From Aliicoccus persicus (GTDB lineage Bacteria; Bacillota; Bacilli; Staphylococcales; Salinicoccaceae), in the NCBI RefSeq assembly GCF_900110815.1, contig NZ_FOIT01000002.1, positions 1 to 39,912 of the forward strand: a DNA stretch of 39,912 nt. Reading direction: 5' to 3'. Positions 8,190-15,283 of the stretch are shown piece after piece (within the stretch, counting starts at the first letter, position 1; the number at the start of each line of letters is the position of its first letter). The notes beneath the pieces were generated by a model. That model saw only the letters and a program-made list of their open reading frames with translations, had not been told where the DNA came from and did not search any database. The position numbers and the translations under genes are program-made.

Positions 8190-8859
8190 AAAATTAGGCA
8201 TTACAGGAATTATATTTTTATTATTATTTGTATTCGTTACAATCGCAGTTATCACAGATAGTCTCTGGGTCAATCGATTCGACAATACTTTAACCACTCT
8301 CATACAAGGACAAGTCACAGAATCAGGATCCAGTTTTGTAGCAGTTGCAACAGATATCGCTGACTTTATGGCAGTTACTATACTGACCGTTGCTACTGTC
8401 GTCATACTGTTCGTGAAAAGAATGTATATCGCAAGCCTATGGTTCGGTTTTACTGTTCTGATTTGTGCTTGGTTCCTCATGGACACGATGAAAGTCATCA
8501 TTGGGAGAGAACGACCAGATGAGTTAGTTATTACAATGGAGACTTCCCTAAGTTATCCAAGTGGTCACAGCATTGCATCGGTGTTATTTTATGGATTCTT
8601 GGCACTCGGCTTAATACTGACTATGAAAAAAGCATCATACAAAATAATCGTTGGGATACTTGTTGCATTGATTGTCCTATTTGTCTTGGCATCTAGAGTG
8701 TATCTAGGTGTGCATTATCCGACTGATGTCATTGGTGGACTATTCTTTGGGCTGGCAAGCATATTTATTTCAGCGAGCCTTTATCAGTTGGCTTTACCTA
8801 GATTGCAACAATGGATGAAGAAGAAAAACTGGAAAGATCAGAGTCCGAGTTTGGGTTAG
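8182..8859 (+). CDS. PAP2-family membrane phosphatase
   Basis: A 225-aa membrane phosphatase with about six transmembrane segments. It carries the three PAP2 motifs in order: KVIIGRERP (KX6RP), SYPSGHS (PSGH) and SRVYLGVHYPTD (SRX5HX3D). Members remove phosphate from lipid phosphates such as phosphatidylglycerol phosphate, phosphatidic acid or undecaprenyl pyrophosphate at the outer membrane face. The exact substrate is not deducible. An AAGGA site precedes the ATG inside the upstream small gene. It lies convergent to the paralogue C operon, with the 51-bp repeats in between. Confidence 0.93.
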   Translation: MVKKLGITGIIFLLLFVFVTIAVITDSLWVNRFDNTLTTLIQGQVTESGSSFVAVATDIADFMAVTILTVATVVILFVKRMYIASLWFGFTVLICAWFLMDTMKVIIGRERPDELVITMETSLSYPSGHSIASVLFYGFLALGLILTMKKASYKIIVGILVALIVLFVLASRVYLGVHYPTDVIGGLFFGLASIFISASLYQLALPRLQQWMKKKNWKDQSPSLG

Positions 8860-8880
8860 AGAAATAATTAGCAGGAAGTT

Positions 8881-9019
8881 GCTACTTCGCGATATTATTT
8901 GAACCTAAAGTAGCAGGTTTGAGAAAAAGCTGCTACTTCACAGCCTTTTTCGAGCTTGAAGTAGCAGGTAAACTTTAAAACTGCTACTTCAACGCCTTTT
9001 TTCTGTCTGAAGTAGCAGG
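8881..9019. repeat. 51-bp palindromic tandem repeat
   Basis: AAGTAGCAGG starts at 8908, 8959 and 9010, exactly 51 bp apart. CTGCTACTTC, its reverse complement, lies between copies, and a partial copy begins at 8881. Each 10-bp arm can pair with the arm on either side, giving alternative hairpins. It lies between convergent genes (PAP2 and paralogue C) and could act as a terminator region or a REP-like element. Confidence 0.8.
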
Positions 9020-9032
9020 CTACAATGAAAAT

Positions 9033-9527
9033 CTATTCTTCGACAACTATATGAACAATAGCATTGTTGGATCTAACATATAGATCCGTTCCTATTTCAA
9101 TTTCTAGAAAATCGACATCATCTGGAACAGTATATACGAGTTGGCCATATCCACTTCTACCGGGGTTAACCATAGGCAAATGATGCGCAAGTTCATACTC
9201 TTCTACACTTGAGTTGACATCATAAGAACGTATGGATTGTCTCGGTGATGATGGATACACGCTTACATTCGTATATTCGAATTCAATAACAAATACATTA
9301 TCGGGTTCTTCAAAAAATACAGGCGTGTATGTATTTACAATCTCATCTGCCTCGATATAATAAGCATCCTTAAAGGTATATTCAAATGCATCGAAAGTAA
9401 ATGTTTCATTCATCTCATATTCTAATATTTCATTTGTCTGGTCTAATGTTGAATCATTGTTCGGTTCATCTGGCGTGCTAAAAACGCTAAGTGCGAGTAA
9501 CAGAAGTACAGCTGGTATGACTCCCAT
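9033..9527 (-). CDS. exported DUF4352-like paralogue C
   Basis: A 164-aa member of the four-gene exported family. It has a short hydrophobic N-terminus lacking basic residues (MGVIPAVLLLLALSVFST), an acidic linker, and the shared domain (MNETFTFDAFEYTFKDAYYIE, VIEFEYTNVSVYP, NPGRSGYGQLVYTVPDDVDFLEIEI). It is closest to paralogue A in the domain and shares its leader (gatgaaattATGGGAGTCA) with paralogue B. It is second in the D-C operon, 40 bases after D. Function unknown. Confidence 0.78.
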   Translation of the reverse strand: MGVIPAVLLLLALSVFSTPDEPNNDSTLDQTNEILEYEMNETFTFDAFEYTFKDAYYIEADEIVNTYTPVFFEEPDNVFVIEFEYTNVSVYPSSPRQSIRSYDVNSSVEEYELAHHLPMVNPGRSGYGQLVYTVPDDVDFLEIEIGTDLYVRSNNAIVHIVVEE

Positions 9528-9567
9528 AATTTCATCTCCCTATGGATTACTTATATTTACAACACAT

Positions 9568-10065
9568 CTATTCCTCAACAATGATTTTTACAATTGCCGT
9601 ATCAACAGTACCATCGTCGTTAAACGAAGCAATGTCAACTTCTAAAGATTCGACACCTTCAAGAATATCATAAAATCGGTGAAATTGCTCAGATTCTCCT
9701 GGTTCAACTTCAGGAAGATACATTGAAGGGTTGTAATCTGTGATTATAAAATTATCACCATAAAAGCTCACGGAAAAATTCTGTGTCTGGTTATCTGCCC
9801 CTACATTCTTAAACTCAAATTCTATCGCTAATAAGTTTTCGGGCTCTCCGAATATATCGATGATTTCTTCATCCATTACCTGTTCAACTTCTGTATAATA
9901 AGCATCTGTAATCGAAATTTCGAATCCATCATGAGTAAATGTCTCGTTCATCTCATATTCGAACGTCTTTCCTGGCTGAACTGTTACTACATCTGAATCA
10001 TGTTCATCAACCGTGTTTGACGCACTAAGTGCAAGTAACAAGAGTATCGATGGTGTAACTGTCAT
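9568..10065 (-). CDS. exported DUF4352-like paralogue D
   Basis: A 165-aa, more divergent family member (MTVTPSILLLLALSAS, then MNETFTHDGFEISITDAYYTE, IEFEFKNVG, YGDNFIITDY, EPGESEQFHRFY, VESLEVDI). The GRxGxGQL stretch of the others is replaced, so the ligand surface may differ. It is the first gene of the D-C operon. The ATG is preceded by AAAGGGG. The conserved 21-bp element sits at 10098-10118. It is divergent from the 28-aa peptide gene at 10184. Confidence 0.78.
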   Translation of the reverse strand: MTVTPSILLLLALSASNTVDEHDSDVVTVQPGKTFEYEMNETFTHDGFEISITDAYYTEVEQVMDEEIIDIFGEPENLLAIEFEFKNVGADNQTQNFSVSFYGDNFIITDYNPSMYLPEVEPGESEQFHRFYDILEGVESLEVDIASFNDDGTVDTAIVKIIVEE

Positions 10066-10097
10066 CCTCCCACCCCTTTTTAATGAATAATATCAAG

Positions 10098-10118
10098 TTT
10101 AATTATATAATTATTACA
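10098..10118 (-). promoter_or_regulatory. conserved element upstream of paralogue operon D-C
   Basis: TTTAATTaTATAATTAtTACA on the plus strand, 19 of 21 identical to 3639-3659. Both lie 33 bases upstream of the first gene of a paralogue operon. This suggests joint control by one unidentified factor. Confidence 0.5.
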
Positions 10119-10183
10119 GCTATTGTAAAAGGTTCTAATTATGATAATTTTCCATAATTGATTTCATCGATGGAGGTGTGAGA

Positions 10184-10270
10184 ATGGATGTAGGTTCTTG
10201 GATTGCATTAGGGGTCGCCTTAGCAGCTGCGCTTGGCGCATTTGGATTGTTTAAAAGGAAGAAACGCTGA
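10184..10270 (+). CDS. 28-aa single-helix membrane peptide
   Basis: A 28-residue peptide: MDVGSWIALGV, then an Ala/Gly/Leu-rich helix, then FGLFKRKKR. One transmembrane helix of about 18 residues is followed by a strongly basic tail, which would stay in the cytoplasm. GGAGGTG lies 6 bases before the ATG, a better site than many annotated genes have. Its stop touches the hairpin at 10274-10303. It could be a type I toxin-like peptide, a small regulator of a membrane protein or a secreted peptide; nothing in the sequence decides. Too short for most gene finders. Confidence 0.6.
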   Translation: MDVGSWIALGVALAAALGAFGLFKRKKR

Positions 10271-10303
10271 AAAATGATATGCTCCTAAAAGGGAGCATAT
10301 CAT
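10268..10303 (-). terminator. terminator of the oxoacid dehydrogenase operon
   Basis: 12-bp stem ATGATATGCTCC / GGAGCATATCAT with a loop of about 6. Read on the minus strand it is followed by TTTTT, as expected for the end of the operon whose last stop is at 10336. It overlaps the stop codon of the 28-aa gene. Confidence 0.8.
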
Positions 10304-10335
10304 ATATAAGAGACTAAAGATTTACTTGAATTTTA

Positions 10336-11511
10336 CTACTCACCACTTAACTCAACGAGCATGATATTTGGATTTTCGATCAACGATTTGAAGTAATTCG
10401 TGAACTGGATGGCATCGCCGCCATCCATCACACGGTGGTCAAAGGTTAATGTCACATTCATCATCGAACGGATGACGATCTCATCTGCTTCATTCACGAC
10501 TGGCATCTTCTTCGTCTTATGGAAACACATGAGTGCCACTTCTGGATAGTTAATAATCGGTGTCGCACCGATACTTCCCATCGGACCGACGTTACTAATC
10601 GTAAATGTACTACCACGCACATCTTGTGGTTGTAAGGTATTTTCTCTTGCCTTTTCATTCAATGTTTTTAACTCTGAATGAATCGTCCCCAGCGACTTAT
10701 CTTCCACACGATTAATCACCGGTACAATCAATCCTTCTTTCGTATCGACTGCTACACCCATATTCACATTTGGCTTCAGTTTAATCTGACTATTGTCCTC
10801 ATCGAGTTCCGCATTAAATATTGGAAACTTCTTTAAACTCATTGCGAGTGCTTTAATGAAGAAAGCAGCGACTGATATATTGTACGTCTCTTTTATATCT
10901 TCTCTATAAGCAAGCAGTTTTGTCATATCAATCTCTTCCATATGCGCAACGTGTGGGATCGTAAACAGTGACTTCGTCATATGTGCTGCGATCTGTTTAC
11001 GTCTGCCTTTGAATGGGATGAATTCAACATCTTCTTGTGTTGAAGAGGTTTGCTTTTCTTCTATTTGTGTTCCACCATTACTGAATGACTCCACATCTTT
11101 GACCGTAATTCTGCCATCTTTCCCTGTGCCTGTAATCGCGTCGATATCCACACCGAGTTCTCGTGCTACTTTTCGTGTGAACGGCGCTGCTTTAATACGC
11201 TTGGGTCCAGTGGTTGTTGATTGTTTATTATCTACTTCTTCAATATTTTTATTTTCAGGTTCGTTGTTTACATTGTCAGCCGCTTCTATTTCAAGAATCG
11301 TCGTACCAACTGGAATTGTTTGCCCTTCTTCAATGTGAATCTTTGATATTTTACCAGCGACCGGTGCTGAGAGTTCTGTGACCATCTTTTCTGTCTGGAG
11401 TTCTATAATCGGTTGGTCACGTTTGACTTCGTCACCCTCACGAGCGAAATAAGAGACAATGGTGCCCTCGGTCATGCCTTCTCCGATGTCATGCAATTTT
11501 ACTTCTACCAT
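10336..11511 (-). CDS. 2-oxoacid dehydrogenase E2 (dihydrolipoamide acyltransferase)
   Basis: A 391-aa E2 core protein. It has one lipoyl domain at 1-77 (lipoyl Lys42 in LQTEKMVTEL), a linker, a peripheral subunit-binding domain at about 103-140 (ARELGVDIDAITGTGKDGRITVKDV) and a catalytic acyltransferase domain ending with FDHRVMDGG (His about 359). It transfers the acyl group made by E1 to CoA. It is the last gene of the operon, 12 bases after E1beta, with AAAGGAGG before the ATG. By family it is BkdB-like (branched-chain). The neighbouring dehydrogenase and hpa genes make an arylpyruvate substrate plausible. No E3 gene lies here, so a lipoamide dehydrogenase must come from elsewhere. Confidence 0.93.
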   Translation of the reverse strand: MVEVKLHDIGEGMTEGTIVSYFAREGDEVKRDQPIIELQTEKMVTELSAPVAGKISKIHIEEGQTIPVGTTILEIEAADNVNNEPENKNIEEVDNKQSTTTGPKRIKAAPFTRKVARELGVDIDAITGTGKDGRITVKDVESFSNGGTQIEEKQTSSTQEDVEFIPFKGRRKQIAAHMTKSLFTIPHVAHMEEIDMTKLLAYREDIKETYNISVAAFFIKALAMSLKKFPIFNAELDEDNSQIKLKPNVNMGVAVDTKEGLIVPVINRVEDKSLGTIHSELKTLNEKARENTLQPQDVRGSTFTISNVGPMGSIGATPIINYPEVALMCFHKTKKMPVVNEADEIVIRSMMNVTLTFDHRVMDGGDAIQFTNYFKSLIENPNIMLVELSGE

Positions 11512-11523
11512 GGTGACCCTCCT

Positions 11524-12510
11524 TTAGAAATCCATCACGTATTGGATTTTATCCATCACGCGCTCTGGTGTTGGTAAGTACGCTTTTTCCAATGCCCAAA
11601 ATGGCACATGAACATCTGGTGCTGTCACTGTAGACACGGGTGATTTTAAGTACAAAAACGATGTGTCATTGATGATGCGGATAATATCATTTGATAAACC
11701 GCCTGTCTGCTGTGCTTCATGCACGATGACACATCGGTTCGTTTTCTGTACGGATGCTGCGATGATGTCTTTATCGATTGGGTACAATGTGCGCAAGTCT
11801 ATCACATCACAAGTAATGCCTTTTTCACGTGCTTGCTCAGCTGCTTTTAGTGCCACTTTCATCATGGCACCCCATGCGATTAACGTGACATCTTCACCTT
11901 CTTCAGCGAGATATCCTTTACCAATCTCTACTGTATACTTTTCTTCTGGCACATGATCTTTCGTGCCTCGATACAGTTTTAATGATTCTAAAAACAGTAC
12001 CGGGTCTGGATCTTCTATTGCTGAGATCAACAGCCCTTTCGTATCATATGCGGTTGATGGGCAGACGACTTTAATACCCGGCATATGGGTAAACAGTGCT
12101 TCCATACTATCCGAGTGGATTTCTGGAGCATGAACACCCGCGCCATACGGTGCTCTGATGACCATCGGTACGGTAAATTTACTCATCGTCCGGTAACGCA
12201 TGCGCGTTGCCTGGGTCATAATTTGTTCGAATGCAGGGTAAATAAATCCAAAAAACTGGATTTCTGCGACGGGTTTCATGCCATTCATTGCCATCCCGAT
12301 TGCGGCACCAACAATGCCCGCTTCTGAAAGTGGCGTATCCATCACACGTTTCTCTCCATATGTGTCTATGAGTCCGTCCGTTGCACGGAATACACCACCG
12401 TTCACTCCGACGTCTTCTCCGAGCACAACGACATTTTCATCTGATTTCATCATGACATCAAGGGCATCTTTCACCGCTTGGACAGGCGTTAAAATTCTCT
12501 CTTCACTCAT
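11524..12510 (-). CDS. 2-oxoacid dehydrogenase E1 beta subunit
   Basis: A 328-aa transketolase-like E1beta (ILTPVQAVKDALD, LGEDVGVNGGVFRAT, DTPLSEAGIVGAAIGMAMNG, MRAPYGAGVHAPE-like stretch, LIAWGAMMKVALKAAE). It forms the alpha2beta2 thiamine-diphosphate enzyme that decarboxylates a 2-oxoacid and acylates the E2 lipoyl arm. The start at 12510 (MSEERILTP) is chosen because AAGGAGG precedes it and it overlaps the E1alpha stop by ATGA; the longer frame from 12570 lies within E1alpha. The BCKDH-type sequence does not by itself separate branched-chain from aryl 2-oxoacids. Confidence 0.93.
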   Translation of the reverse strand: MSEERILTPVQAVKDALDVMMKSDENVVVLGEDVGVNGGVFRATDGLIDTYGEKRVMDTPLSEAGIVGAAIGMAMNGMKPVAEIQFFGFIYPAFEQIMTQATRMRYRTMSKFTVPMVIRAPYGAGVHAPEIHSDSMEALFTHMPGIKVVCPSTAYDTKGLLISAIEDPDPVLFLESLKLYRGTKDHVPEEKYTVEIGKGYLAEEGEDVTLIAWGAMMKVALKAAEQAREKGITCDVIDLRTLYPIDKDIIAASVQKTNRCVIVHEAQQTGGLSNDIIRIINDTSFLYLKSPVSTVTAPDVHVPFWALEKAYLPTPERVMDKIQYVMDF

Positions 12511-13583
12511 CCGTTTGCCCTCCTTGCAAAAAATGCCTTGAACGCTGCTTTTTGTTCTTCGATCGTCCACGGATTGACTTCAAACATATGATCATAGATG
12601 TCATCGATATTAGGTTTTTCCATTGATTCAAATTCTTTCACAGCTGCTTCGATTATCGATTCATTTTCTGATTCTATTGTTTCTATCCATCCATCCGATA
12701 AAAACCCAGCATCATTCATGAATTTCTCTAATCGATTGATGGGATCATTGAGTCGATGTTTTTCATTATCATCCTCACGATACTTTGTCGGGTCATCCGC
12801 CGTTGTATGTGCACCGTAGCGCCATGTTACCGCTTCAATAAGCGTTGGTCCGTCACCCTTTCGTGCTTTATCGACTGCTTTCTTTGTCTCAAAGTAAACC
12901 GCAAAGATATCGTTGCCGTCGATGCGCTTCCCTTCCATACCATATGCAATTGCTTTTTGAGCGATTGTCTCCGACTTCATCTGTTTCCAAATCGGTACGG
13001 AGATTGCGTATTGGTTATTTTGATTGAAAAATACGACTGGCGCGTTAAACACGGAGGCAAAGTTCATGCCTTCATGGAAGTCGCCTTCACTTGTCGCACC
13101 ATCACCGAAGTAACAGATAGTTACTTCTTGTTCGCCTTTATATGCACTTGCCATTGCGATGCCTGCACTGATCGGTAACTGTGTTGCGATTGGTACAGAT
13201 GGTGGGAGTACTTTCTTGCCGCTGTCGTCGATATTACCTTCTACTCTGCCATTCCAGTTTGCAATTAGATTGAAACTGTTTGTGAAAGTTATTGCGGCAG
13301 CATGATCACGATATGTGGGAAACATCCAATCATTCTCTTCGAGTGCATACGCACTCCCGACTTGTGCAGCTTCTTGTCCCCCAAACAGAGGATATGTTCC
13401 GATTCGTCCTTGACGTTGCATGTTGACCATCTTCTCGTCTAATGCACGCATTAATTTAAGTTGTTTGAGGAACTTCTCACAGAGTTCACGTGTGATCTCT
13501 TCTTTATATGAATCATCCAGTAACTTGCCATCCTGGTCAATGACTTGAATGAGCGGAAACTGTTCTGCAATTGACTGTGTCAC
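12507..13583 (-). CDS. 2-oxoacid dehydrogenase E1 alpha subunit
   Basis: A 358-aa E1alpha of the BCKDH/PDH family. The thiamine-diphosphate motif is clear (YFGDGATSEGDFHEGMNFAS...NNQYA), as are GQEAAQVGSAYAL near the N-terminus and the phosphorylation-loop-like YGAHTTADDPTKYR. The start is a GTG at 13583 after GAAAGGG. It is co-transcribed downstream of the amino acid dehydrogenase (13 bases away) and translationally coupled to E1beta. The usual Bacillus bkd partners (ptb, buk, lpdV) are absent, which argues against a standard branched-chain fatty-acid operon. Confidence 0.93.
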   Translation of the reverse strand: MTQSIAEQFPLIQVIDQDGKLLDDSYKEEITRELCEKFLKQLKLMRALDEKMVNMQRQGRIGTYPLFGGQEAAQVGSAYALEENDWMFPTYRDHAAAITFTNSFNLIANWNGRVEGNIDDSGKKVLPPSVPIATQLPISAGIAMASAYKGEQEVTICYFGDGATSEGDFHEGMNFASVFNAPVVFFNQNNQYAISVPIWKQMKSETIAQKAIAYGMEGKRIDGNDIFAVYFETKKAVDKARKGDGPTLIEAVTWRYGAHTTADDPTKYREDDNEKHRLNDPINRLEKFMNDAGFLSDGWIETIESENESIIEAAVKEFESMEKPNIDDIYDHMFEVNPWTIEEQKAAFKAFFARRANG

Positions 13584-13596
13584 AAAATCACCCTTT

Positions 13597-14733
13597 CTAT
13601 TCTTTCACTTGCCACTTCGGTCTGCGGTGTCGTGCAAAGAAATTATTACGGTTGCGCTGATCATCTAATACAGCTTGAACTCGGATACTCGCTGCTTCTA
13701 ACGTCGTTATATTGTTTGCATCGGCCTCTGCAAAAATTGATTCGAGTGAATTGAATATTGCTTTCGTTTCTTTTAGTACACGCTCATGGTTCGGCCCATA
13801 TAATTCATCCGCGACTTGAATTAATCCACCAGAGTTGACGATAAAGTCCGGTGCATAAACGATGCCTGCCTGCTTTAATTTCTCCGCTATCTCTTTTGTT
13901 TTCAACTGATTATTTGCAGAACCGACGATTGCTTTGACTTGTAGTTTTTCCAATGTTTCATCATTGATGATGCTACCCATTGCACATGGGACGAAAATAT
14001 CGGCTTTGACATCATAGATGTCATCTAACCCAACGATCGTTAATTGGCCAGTAAGATCTTTAGCTTCTTTCGTTAACTGTTCAATCGCTGATTCATTGAT
14101 GTCTGTTGCATATACTGTGGCACCGAGTTCAAGCAATCTTTGTGCAATTTTATAACCCACTTTACCCAAGCCTTGAATTGCATATGAATTTAACCCTAAA
14201 TCTTGATGATTGAATACATAATTACTTGTTGCTTCAAGTGCATAAAGTACGCCATGTGCTGTCGGAATTGAAGAATCTCCACTTCCTCCATATGCTTCTG
14301 GTATGCCATTAATGAACTGTGTCTCCTTCGCTGCTTCCACGAAATCCTCAGGCATCGTCCCCATATCTGTACCGGTATAAAAACGGCCGTTTAATGAATC
14401 TACATATTGACCAAATGCACGGAACAACGCCGGTGTACTATCAGTTTTAGGATCTCCAATGATGACGGCTTTACCACCACCAAAATCAAGTCCAGCTGCA
14501 GCACACTTATTTGTCATCCCCTCGGATAATCGAAGGACATCATCCAGTGCATCTTCAAAGCTTGCATATGGAAACATGCGCGTGCCTCCAAGTGCTGGAC
14601 CGAGTGTCGTATCATGTATTGCAATGATTGCCTTTAAGCCACTATGCGGATCATTGCATAAAACAACCTGCTCGTGATCTTTTATCTTTTCGAAGTAGTC
14701 AATCGTCTGTATTCCATCAATATTCTGTGTCAC
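13597..14733 (-). CDS. amino acid dehydrogenase, phenylalanine dehydrogenase type
   Basis: A 378-aa NAD-dependent Glu/Leu/Phe/Val dehydrogenase. It has LKAIIAIHDTTLGPALGGTRM, the catalytic-lysine region GLDFGGGKAVIIGDP, and the Rossmann GLGKVG. The segments GRFYTGTDMGTMPEDFVEAA and GGLIQVADEL follow phenylalanine dehydrogenases (GTDMGTNPEDFV, GGLIQVADEL), not leucine dehydrogenases (TAEDVGTTVEDM, GGVINVADEL); this comparison is from memory of the families. It would deaminate Phe or Tyr to the arylpyruvate. The start is the GTG at 14733 with GGAGG 9 bases upstream; an in-frame TTG at 14754 lies inside the thioesterase. It begins one base after the thioesterase stop. Confidence 0.88.
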   Translation of the reverse strand: MTQNIDGIQTIDYFEKIKDHEQVVLCNDPHSGLKAIIAIHDTTLGPALGGTRMFPYASFEDALDDVLRLSEGMTNKCAAAGLDFGGGKAVIIGDPKTDSTPALFRAFGQYVDSLNGRFYTGTDMGTMPEDFVEAAKETQFINGIPEAYGGSGDSSIPTAHGVLYALEATSNYVFNHQDLGLNSYAIQGLGKVGYKIAQRLLELGATVYATDINESAIEQLTKEAKDLTGQLTIVGLDDIYDVKADIFVPCAMGSIINDETLEKLQVKAIVGSANNQLKTKEIAEKLKQAGIVYAPDFIVNSGGLIQVADELYGPNHERVLKETKAIFNSLESIFAEADANNITTLEAASIRVQAVLDDQRNRNNFFARHRRPKWQVKE

Positions 14734-14734
14734 G

Positions 14735-15151
14735 TCATAATCCCTCCGTTGCAATTTTGTCTTGTATATTTTTTAATTGTTTTTCCATATAACCATTCGG
14801 TAACAACGCAATCGTCACCGTTCCTTTACCGATCACACCGATTTCATTTTTTACGACAACTTCTGTCGTGACCGTCTTCTCATTAAAATCTGTCAGCATC
14901 GCCACATTTTTCACAGCCGACCCAACTGGTGTCGGTGCGATATGTGTCATTGTGACTTTTGCTCTTGCTGATTCTTCATGTGATTCTAAAAACGGTAAAA
15001 TCAATTGTCGTGATACTTGCTCCATATGTTTGACCATTGATGCTGTTGAATATGCTGGATGAACAACTTCTTCATCGAATACCGCGAACATGTCTTCAGT
15101 TACTGTAATCTCCAGTGATGCTGACATGCCAACTTTCAATCCTGGCTTCAT
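14735..15151 (-). CDS. FlK-like hotdog acyl-CoA thioesterase
   Basis: A 138-aa hotdog-fold protein most like fluoroacetyl-CoA thioesterase FlK. It opens with MKPGLKVGMSASLEITVTE. The likely catalytic set is Thr in AYSTASMV, Glu in KHMEQVSRQL and His in VTMTHIAPTPVG, matching FlK Thr/Glu/His by position and spacing. It would hydrolyse a small acyl-CoA. As the first gene of the operon feeding from amino acid dehydrogenase and 2-oxoacid dehydrogenase, it is well placed to turn 4-hydroxyphenylacetyl-CoA into the free acid that HpaBC needs (inference). GAGGAGG precedes the ATG. A strong promoter and a cre site lie upstream. Confidence 0.82.
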   Translation of the reverse strand: MKPGLKVGMSASLEITVTEDMFAVFDEEVVHPAYSTASMVKHMEQVSRQLILPFLESHEESARAKVTMTHIAPTPVGSAVKNVAMLTDFNEKTVTTEVVVKNEIGVIGKGTVTIALLPNGYMEKQLKNIQDKIATEGL

Positions 15152-15172
15152 TGGTACGCCTCCTCATTGTTT

Positions 15173-15186
15173 TGCAAACGCTTTCA
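15173..15186. promoter_or_regulatory. cre site (CcpA) in leader of the leftward operon
   Basis: TGCAAACGCTTTCA fits the consensus TGNNANCGNTNNCA at every fixed position. It lies downstream of the promoter at 15253-15282 and just ahead of the thioesterase gene, where CcpA would block elongation. Confidence 0.72.
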
Positions 15187-15203
15187 ACATGTTTGAAAAA
15201 AAT

Positions 15204-15227
15204 GTGTAAAACGATACCGTGTTACAC
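15204..15227. promoter_or_regulatory. 24-bp dyad, putative operator
   Basis: GTGTAAAACG, four bases, CGTGTTACAC: ten-base arms with one mismatch. It sits between the promoter and the cre site of the thioesterase operon. The size suits a TetR- or GntR-type repressor, or it may fold as an RNA hairpin. Confidence 0.5.
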
Positions 15228-15252
15228 AAAAATCATATCGAAAGCCACATTC

Positions 15253-15282
15253 ATTATATTGGTCAATTGAAAACTGTGTCAA
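15253..15282 (-). promoter_or_regulatory. sigma-A promoter of the leftward catabolic operon
   Basis: TTGACA (15282-15277), 18 bases, TATAAT (15258-15253): both hexamers match consensus exactly. The leader is about 95 bases. Such a strong core promoter implies that repression sets expression. Confidence 0.75.
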
Positions 15283-15283
15283 T

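Noticed and set aside
10268-10303. IS remnant, because GGGAGCATATCA also occurs at 489-500
   Set aside because: The match is 12 bp only and here it is one arm of a terminator hairpin; chance is likely.
10336-13583. Plain branched-chain oxoacid dehydrogenase operon for fatty acid primers
   Set aside because: Not excluded, but ptb, buk and lpdV are absent and the partner genes point to aromatic substrates; kept as the alternative.
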